From Erythrobacteraceae bacterium (lineage in GTDB: Bacteria > Pseudomonadota > Alphaproteobacteria > Sphingomonadales > Sphingomonadaceae), in contig JAHEAX010000007.1 in NCBI GenBank assembly GCA_024642525.1, positions 1 to 64,000 of the forward strand: DNA of 64,000 bases, in the 5' to 3' direction. Positions 58,580-64,000 of this stretch are shown here, piece by piece. The notes under the pieces are model-generated. The model was given only the letters and a program-made list of their open reading frames with translations, did no database searches and had not been told where the DNA came from. Position 1 is the stretch's first letter; every line of letters starts with the position of its first letter. The translations under genes and the position numbers were made by a program.

Positions 58580-59568
58580 GGTCGCCGCTCCGCGCCCACG
58601 TCGCGGGCCAGGTCAGCAACAGGTTCAAATGTCCCTGCCTCGGCAAAGGCGACCGCGCCAGCCACTTCTTCGGCCACCAATTTTTCGATCTCGTCAATGT
58701 CGGCCTGACGAATTTCGCCGGCTTCCAGCGCCCATTCGGTGAAGCGCTTTATCGGCCCGCGTCCTGTCCACCGCTCCACCTCCGCCTTGTCGCGGTAAAG
58801 CTGCGGATCATACATGGAATGGGCGCGGAAACGGTATGTCCGGCATTCCAGAAAATAGGGCGCGCCAGTCTCGCGGATTGCGGCAACTGCCCTTCGCGCC
58901 GCTGCTTCGACTTCAACCACATTCATCCCGTCCACGGCCTCTGCCTGCATGTTATAGGCGGCGGCCTTGGCGCTGATGTCGGTCTGGGATTCGGAAAGCT
59001 CGAGCGCGGTGCCCATCGCGTAAAGGTTGTTTTCGCACACGAAAAGCACAGGCAATCGCCACAGGGCTGCAAGGTTCATGCTTTCGTGAAATTCACCTTC
59101 AGCAGCCGCGCCTTCACCGAAGAAGCACGCTGTGACTTGCTTCCGCGCCATCATCGCATCAGCCAGCGCAAGCCCTGTTGCAACCGGCATACCCCCGCCG
59201 ACAATCGCATTGCCGCCGTAGAACCGCCTTGCTGCATCGAACAGGTGCATGGACCCGCCGCGCCCTCTGCTGCACCCTTCCTGTTTGCCATACATTTCCG
59301 CCATGATGCTGCCGGCGGGAACCCCGCGTACCAGGGCATGGCCATGTTCGCGGTAGGTCGCGACGATAGCATCTTCGGGCAGCAATGCCTGCATCACGCC
59401 GACCGCCACGGCTTCCTCGCCGATATAAAGATGCAGGAAGCCACGAATTTTTTCCTGCGTGTAGAGTTCGGCGCATTTTTCCTCGAACCGGCGGATACGG
59501 ATCATCTGGTGCAGCAATTCCCGGCAATGCTGCCGGTCCAGCCAGACCTTGGGTGAAGCCTGCGTCAT
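58576..59568 (-). CDS. Pyruvate/2-oxoacid dehydrogenase E1 alpha subunit
   Basis: [67 protein letters not shown]. Confidence 0.95.
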   Translation of the reverse strand: MTQASPKVWLDRQHCRELLHQMIRIRRFEEKCAELYTQEKIRGFLHLYIGEEAVAVGVMQALLPEDAIVATYREHGHALVRGVPAGSIMAEMYGKQEGCSRGRGGSMHLFDAARRFYGGNAIVGGGMPVATGLALADAMMARKQVTACFFGEGAAAEGEFHESMNLAALWRLPVLFVCENNLYAMGTALELSESQTDISAKAAAYNMQAEAVDGMNVVEVEAAARRAVAAIRETGAPYFLECRTYRFRAHSMYDPQLYRDKAEVERWTGRGPIKRFTEWALEAGEIRQADIDEIEKLVAEEVAGAVAFAEAGTFEPVADLARDVGAERRP

Positions 59569-61316
59569 GCCGGCGTCTCCAGGGTCGAAATATCGCCTTC
59601 GGGCAGCCCCAGTTCACGCGCTTTGAGCAGGCGCCGCATGATCTTGCCCGACCGTGTGCGCGGCAGATCATCGACGATTTCGATCTGGCGCGGGGCAATG
59701 GCTGCGCCCAGCAACTTCCTTGCATGGCCCAGCAGTTCCTTTGCCAATGCGTCTGATCCCGCCTGTCCGGCGTGGAGAGTAACAAAAGCCTTCACCACCT
59801 CGCCTGCCCGTTCATCGGGAATGCCGATCACGGCGGCTTCGGCAACGGCGGGATGCTCGATCAAGGCGCTTTCGACTTCGAACGGGCCGATCAGATGTCC
59901 GGCAGACTTGATTACATCATCGGCCCGGCCGACAAACCAGAAATAGCCATCGACATCCCGCATCGCGAGGTCGCCCGATAAATACCAGCCGTCACGAAAG
60001 CAGGCGGCAAAGCGTTTCTCCTCGTTCAAATAGCTGCGGAAAATTGAAGGCCAGCCGCGCCGCAGAGCCAGATGGCCCACAGCCATTGGCTTGTCGATTA
60101 CGCCGGTGCCGGTTTCGCTCACTTCGAGAATGCCTGCCGCCACGCCCGGCAATGGCTTGCCCATGGAACCCGGCTTTACATCCATCGATGCATAGTTGGC
60201 GATCATGATGCCGCCTGTTTCGGTCTGCCACCAATTGTCATGGAACGGTTTGCCGAAAACCGCGTGGCTCCATGTTACGGCTTCAGGGTTTAGCGGCTCT
60301 CCCACGCTTGCCATGAAACGCAGGCTGGACAGGTCACGCGTGCGTGGCAATTCGGCACCCGCCTTCATCAAGAGGCGGATTGCCGTGGGCGCAGTGTACC
60401 AGACCGTAACCTTTTCCCGTTCCAGCGTATCGTACCAGCGGTTCGCTTCGAACTCCGCCTCGTCCACCACCATCGTGGCGCCAACAGTGAGTGGAGCAAT
60501 GATGCCGTAGGATGTGCCCGTTACCCAGCCAGGGTCCGCAGTGCACCAGTAGGTATCGTATGGCCGCAGGTCGAGAGCGATTCGGCCAGTCGCATGATGC
60601 GCAACCACGGCTTCATGCACATGGACAGCGCCCTTGGGCCTGCCGGTGGTGCCGCTGGTGAAATGAAGCAGCGCCATGTCTTCCGGCGCGGTCTGGACCA
60701 GTTCGAATTGCGCCGGTGTTTCTGCAAGCGCAGCCTTTAGGTCGATCGTGCCGGGGATGGTATCTGTGCCGTCCTGCGTCAGCAAAACATGCTTCAGGCT
60801 AGGGATATCGGCGCGATATGCAGCGATCTTTCGCGTGTAGGTTTGCGCATTTGTCACCAGAACGTCTGCCTCGCCAATGGTCATGCGGGCGCGGACCGGT
60901 TCCGGCCCGAATGCGGAGTAAAGCGGACAGAACACCCCGCCCGCCTTCAACGTGCCAAGCGCAGCAATGTAGAGTTCAGGCACCCGGCCGAGCATGGAAA
61001 AAACCCGTGCGCCTTTTCCCAGTCCCAAATTGACGAGCAAGTTGGCAAACCGGTCAGTCTCGGTCTTGAGGTCAGCATAGCTATAGCGTTGCACTTCGCC
61101 TGATTTGCGTATCCAGCGCAGCGCCTCGTGGCTGCCCCTGCCATGCGCCACGTGCCGGTCGATGGCTTCATGGGCAATATTCAATCCGCCGCCCGGAAAA
61201 TAATCCAGCCAGCTGCGAAAAACCTCCCAGTCCAGCTGCGCATAAGCGGCGTCATAGTCAGGCATGTTCGACGCTGTTCGTTCGCTGTCGGTTTTGTGGA
61301 TTACAGGTTCAGTCAA
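59565..61316 (-). CDS. acsA: Acetyl-CoA synthetase-like acyl-CoA ligase
   Basis: [100 protein letters not shown]. Confidence 0.93.
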   Translation of the reverse strand: MTEPVIHKTDSERTASNMPDYDAAYAQLDWEVFRSWLDYFPGGGLNIAHEAIDRHVAHGRGSHEALRWIRKSGEVQRYSYADLKTETDRFANLLVNLGLGKGARVFSMLGRVPELYIAALGTLKAGGVFCPLYSAFGPEPVRARMTIGEADVLVTNAQTYTRKIAAYRADIPSLKHVLLTQDGTDTIPGTIDLKAALAETPAQFELVQTAPEDMALLHFTSGTTGRPKGAVHVHEAVVAHHATGRIALDLRPYDTYWCTADPGWVTGTSYGIIAPLTVGATMVVDEAEFEANRWYDTLEREKVTVWYTAPTAIRLLMKAGAELPRTRDLSSLRFMASVGEPLNPEAVTWSHAVFGKPFHDNWWQTETGGIMIANYASMDVKPGSMGKPLPGVAAGILEVSETGTGVIDKPMAVGHLALRRGWPSIFRSYLNEEKRFAACFRDGWYLSGDLAMRDVDGYFWFVGRADDVIKSAGHLIGPFEVESALIEHPAVAEAAVIGIPDERAGEVVKAFVTLHAGQAGSDALAKELLGHARKLLGAAIAPRQIEIVDDLPRTRSGKIMRRLLKARELGLPEGDISTLETPA

Positions 61317-61542
61317 TCGGCATTCCCCGCCAGGCCCCGTCTCGAAAGGGCAGATTCCTGTCTGTTGATGGACGGCTGGGGAGAGCGAGTAATTAGGGGA
61401 TGTTCCGAGGGGGTTCCTGCGATCAGGCTGGCCAGATGGCGCGTTGGCAAGCCCGCGATATGCGGTGATTACCGTAATGCGGCGCAGGTGCGGCAGGCCT
61501 AGCCTTGTGCTTCAATCAGGAGTTCGAGGGAAAGGAACTGCC

Positions 61543-61983
61543 ATGAGCACCACGGGACTGGATGTCTTCGACAGAACGCTTCACGCCACGCATATCTGGC
61601 TGGACGAGATCATGGACAGTATCGGGCCGGACCGCGCTCTTGCCTGGAAAGTCCTTTCGGCTGTCCTGCACAAGCTGCGCGACCGGTTGCCGCTTGAACT
61701 GGCCGCCCATCTCGGTGCGCAGCTGCCGTTGCTGGTGCGCGGGGTATATTATGACCAGTTCGACCCGGCAAAAATGCCGGCGAATTGGCATACAGCCGAT
61801 GAATTCATGCAGGAGGTTGCAGCGCAACTGACTGATGCGCGGACCGTGGGCGCGCGCGATGCCATTGATGCGGTATTTGGGGTGCTGGACCGCCACATCT
61901 CCACCGGCCAGGTGGACAAGGTCTACAGGGCCTTGCCCAAGGGTATTCGCGCCTTGTGGCTGGAGCCTGCGCCGGGCCAGTGA
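61543..61983 (+). CDS. DUF2267 family protein
   Basis: FDRTLHATHIWLDEIMDSIGPDRALAWKVLSAVLHKLRDRLPLELAAHLGAQLPLLVRGVYYDQFDP. Confidence 0.9.
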   Translation: MSTTGLDVFDRTLHATHIWLDEIMDSIGPDRALAWKVLSAVLHKLRDRLPLELAAHLGAQLPLLVRGVYYDQFDPAKMPANWHTADEFMQEVAAQLTDARTVGARDAIDAVFGVLDRHISTGQVDKVYRALPKGIRALWLEPAPGQ

Positions 61984-62046
61984 AAGGCGCATGGCTACAA
62001 ATATCCGACCGCTCCGGCAAAGATACCACGCCTGCCTTGATTACGC

Positions 62047-62838
62047 CTAGGTTTCCGCCCCCAGATACGTGTCTCTCACAGACTGGTCGTGGAGCATGTC
62101 TTCAGGCGCACCGCTGAAAATTATCGCGCCCTTGTCGATGACATAGGCGCGGTCGATCAGTTCCATCATTTCCGGGACATTCTGGTCGGTCAGCAAGACG
62201 CCGATGTTGCGCTTCTTCATTTCAAGGATCAATTCCTTGATGCTGGCAATTGTCATCGGGTCGATCCCTGCGAAAGGTTCGTCCAGCAGGATTATGGCTG
62301 GTTCAAGTGCCAGAGCCCGGGCCACTTCGCACCGCCGCCGTTCCCCGCCAGACAGCGAAGTTGCGCGCATATCGCGCAAATGCGCAATGTTGAGGCCCGC
62401 CAGCAGATCTTCCAGGCGGTGCTGGCGCATCGCCGGGTCGGGTTCGGCAATTTCCAGCATCGCAGAGATGTTCTGCGCCACGGAAAGACCGCGAAAGACA
62501 GACGGCTGTTCAGGCAGATACCCAAGGCCAAGCGTTGCCCGGCGATAGAATGGCAGGCGGGAAATATCCTGCCCGTTCAGTAATATTCGGCCCGAATCCG
62601 GCTTTACCAGGCCGAGAACGCAGTAAAATGCCACCGTCTTGCCCGCACCATCACGGCCGAACAGGCCGACCACTTCCCCCTGGCAGATGTCGAGGGACAG
62701 GCCATTCAGAACCGGCACTTTGCCAAAGGATTTGCGGATATCGACCACTTCAAGGCTGGCATTGCCGGTCTGGCGCAGGGAAGGTCTGCCCTGCGGCAAG
62801 GGTGTTGCCTGCTGAATTTCGCCGTGTTGTTCTTTCAT
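62047..62838 (-). CDS. LptB-like ABC transporter ATPase (no lptA/lptC beside it)
   Basis: GEVVGLFGRDGAGKTVAFYCVLGLVKPDSGRILLNGQDIS; TSLSGGERRRCEVARALALEPAIILLDEPFAGIDPMTIASIKELI. Confidence 0.88.
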   Translation of the reverse strand: MKEQHGEIQQATPLPQGRPSLRQTGNASLEVVDIRKSFGKVPVLNGLSLDICQGEVVGLFGRDGAGKTVAFYCVLGLVKPDSGRILLNGQDISRLPFYRRATLGLGYLPEQPSVFRGLSVAQNISAMLEIAEPDPAMRQHRLEDLLAGLNIAHLRDMRATSLSGGERRRCEVARALALEPAIILLDEPFAGIDPMTIASIKELILEMKKRNIGVLLTDQNVPEMMELIDRAYVIDKGAIIFSGAPEDMLHDQSVRDTYLGAET

Positions 62839-62990
62839 GGCAGACCCCCGGCAAACTTATCCGGCATCACAGGTAACCGCCTGCACAAAGGACACAAACC
62901 GGAACATTACCTATAGAACCTGCGCCGCTGACACGGTGAATATGGCTGTATCCCGGCTGCCTTGTGGCGGCGTGTTGCAGGAGAATTCAC

Positions 62991-63584
62991 ATGAATGGAC
63001 CCATTCGCAAGGCGATGGTTTGTGCAGCGGCAGCCACGTCGCTTGCACTGGTGGGCTGCGCCCATCGCAGTACGCCTTACCAGCCGATTTCGTCTGCCAA
63101 CCGCGTGGCTGGCGGTTATTCGGATATCAGGCTGGCAGAAGACCGCTACCGCGTGACTTTTGCGGGCAACCGGCTGACTTCGCGCGAAAAGGTCGAGACA
63201 TATCTGCTGTTTCGAGCAGCGGAACTGACGCTGGAAAAGGGCCGCGACTGGTTCGCCATCGAAGACCGCGTGATCGAACGCGAGGTGGAACGACAGGTCC
63301 GGCCAGACCCGCTGTATGACCCGTGGTTCGGGACATATTACGGCAGCTGGCGACCCTATTGGAGCTATTACGGCCCGCGCACGGGATGGCGCAGGTGGTA
63401 TCCCTATTACGGCCATTCGTTCTGGACCGCCCATGTCGACATTCGCAATGTCGAACGGTTCGAGGCGACAGCTGAAATCAGGATCGGGAAGGGGCGGACG
63501 CCCAATGGTTCGATCACGGCATATAGCGCACGTGATGTGATCAGCCGGATTGGCCCACGCGTGGAATATCCCGGCATCAACTGA
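62991..63584 (+). CDS. CC0125/CC1285-like lipoprotein
   Basis: Lipobox LVGC; TPYQPISSANRVAGGYSDIRLAEDRYRVTFAGNRLTSREKVETYLLFRAAELTLEKGRDWF. Confidence 0.88.
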   Translation: MNGPIRKAMVCAAAATSLALVGCAHRSTPYQPISSANRVAGGYSDIRLAEDRYRVTFAGNRLTSREKVETYLLFRAAELTLEKGRDWFAIEDRVIEREVERQVRPDPLYDPWFGTYYGSWRPYWSYYGPRTGWRRWYPYYGHSFWTAHVDIRNVERFEATAEIRIGKGRTPNGSITAYSARDVISRIGPRVEYPGIN

Positions 63585-63618
63585 CGGGCGGCACAGGCGC
63601 GACTGATGACGCGCGGTG

Positions 63619-64000
63619 CTAGTCACGTTGCCGCGTCCGCGAGCCGTCTTCGATGGCGCCGGGCGGGTTGAGAATAACCCTCATGCCCGCCGAAAGCCCG
63701 CTCAGGACTTCGCCGTATTCATCATTGAGATGGCCGATGGTAACGCGGTGCAGGCGGGCGCGGTCGCCGTCTTGCACAAAGACATTCCATGCACCGTCAT
63801 CGCCGCGAAACAGCGCGCCAACCGGCACGCGCAAAGCCTTGGGGTCGCGCCACAGGATGACGGTGGCATCGACCTGGTATCCATGGCCCAGCCGCGCAAT
63901 CCGCCGCGCGGCATCGGGCGCAAAATCGATGATGACATTGACCCGTTGTTCCTCGATGCCCAATGCGGAAACCTTGAGCTTCCCGAAAGGTTCAACCGTG
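63619..64000 (-). CDS. RND/HlyD-family efflux periplasmic adaptor, C-terminal part (truncated by window end)
   Basis: Frame stays open to the window edge: TVEPFGKLKVSALGIEEQRVNVIIDFA...VPVGALFRGDDGAWNVFVQDGDRARLHRVTIG. Confidence 0.88.
   Translation of the reverse strand, partial: TVEPFGKLKVSALGIEEQRVNVIIDFAPDAARRIARLGHGYQVDATVILWRDPKALRVPVGALFRGDDGAWNVFVQDGDRARLHRVTIGHLNDEYGEVLSGLSAGMRVILNPPGAIEDGSRTRQRD

Noticed and set aside
58411-59556. 381-aa plus-strand ORF
   Set aside because: Antisense to E1 alpha/beta; composition typical of a shadow ORF.
48000-62000. FNR/FixK-type TTGA-N6-TCAA boxes in the FixLJ island
   Set aside because: Looked by eye upstream of several genes and found only half-sites; a computed motif scan would be needed.
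1-64000. CRISPR arrays, IS elements, prophage genes, integrases
   Set aside because: No regularly spaced repeats, transposase/integrase motifs or phage structural proteins were recognised in the sequence or ORF track.

Overview
GC-rich alphaproteobacterial chromosome segment, probably Sphingomonadales/Erythrobacteraceae-like judging by gene content (inference, no database search). It is mostly densely packed ordinary genes: tRNA-Lys, tRNA-Trp, secE-nusG-rplK-rplA, manC-manA, recX, NDUFA12-DUF2155-aat, and two TonB-dependent receptors. I saw no rRNA, CRISPR array, IS element or prophage. Accessory or signalling content worth a second look: (i) a bphO-bphP operon (heme oxygenase plus bacteriophytochrome HWE kinase-REC); (ii) a PilZ-XRE fusion next to a GGDEF protein with a degenerate A-site (GGESV) but an intact RxxD I-site, separated by an AT-rich intergenic region; (iii) a 20-bp perfect palindrome between a Baeyer-Villiger-type monooxygenase and a TonB receptor; (iv) a large protein that looks like a SLOG-type nucleotide-sensor domain fused to a SLATT/DUF4231-like membrane module, whose conserved N-terminus (FSIGVTGHR) lies upstream of any canonical start; (v) a FixLJ-centred stress/low-oxygen island (USP, Hsp20, persulfide-dioxygenase-like MBL, DUF442, VIT, host-attachment protein) with a tightly packed acs-E1alpha-E1beta-E2-ACP operon; (vi) a 187-bp antiparallel coding overlap between DUF2155 and aat containing a 9-bp tandem repeat. 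All family names come from recognising motifs in the supplied translations; none were checked by search.
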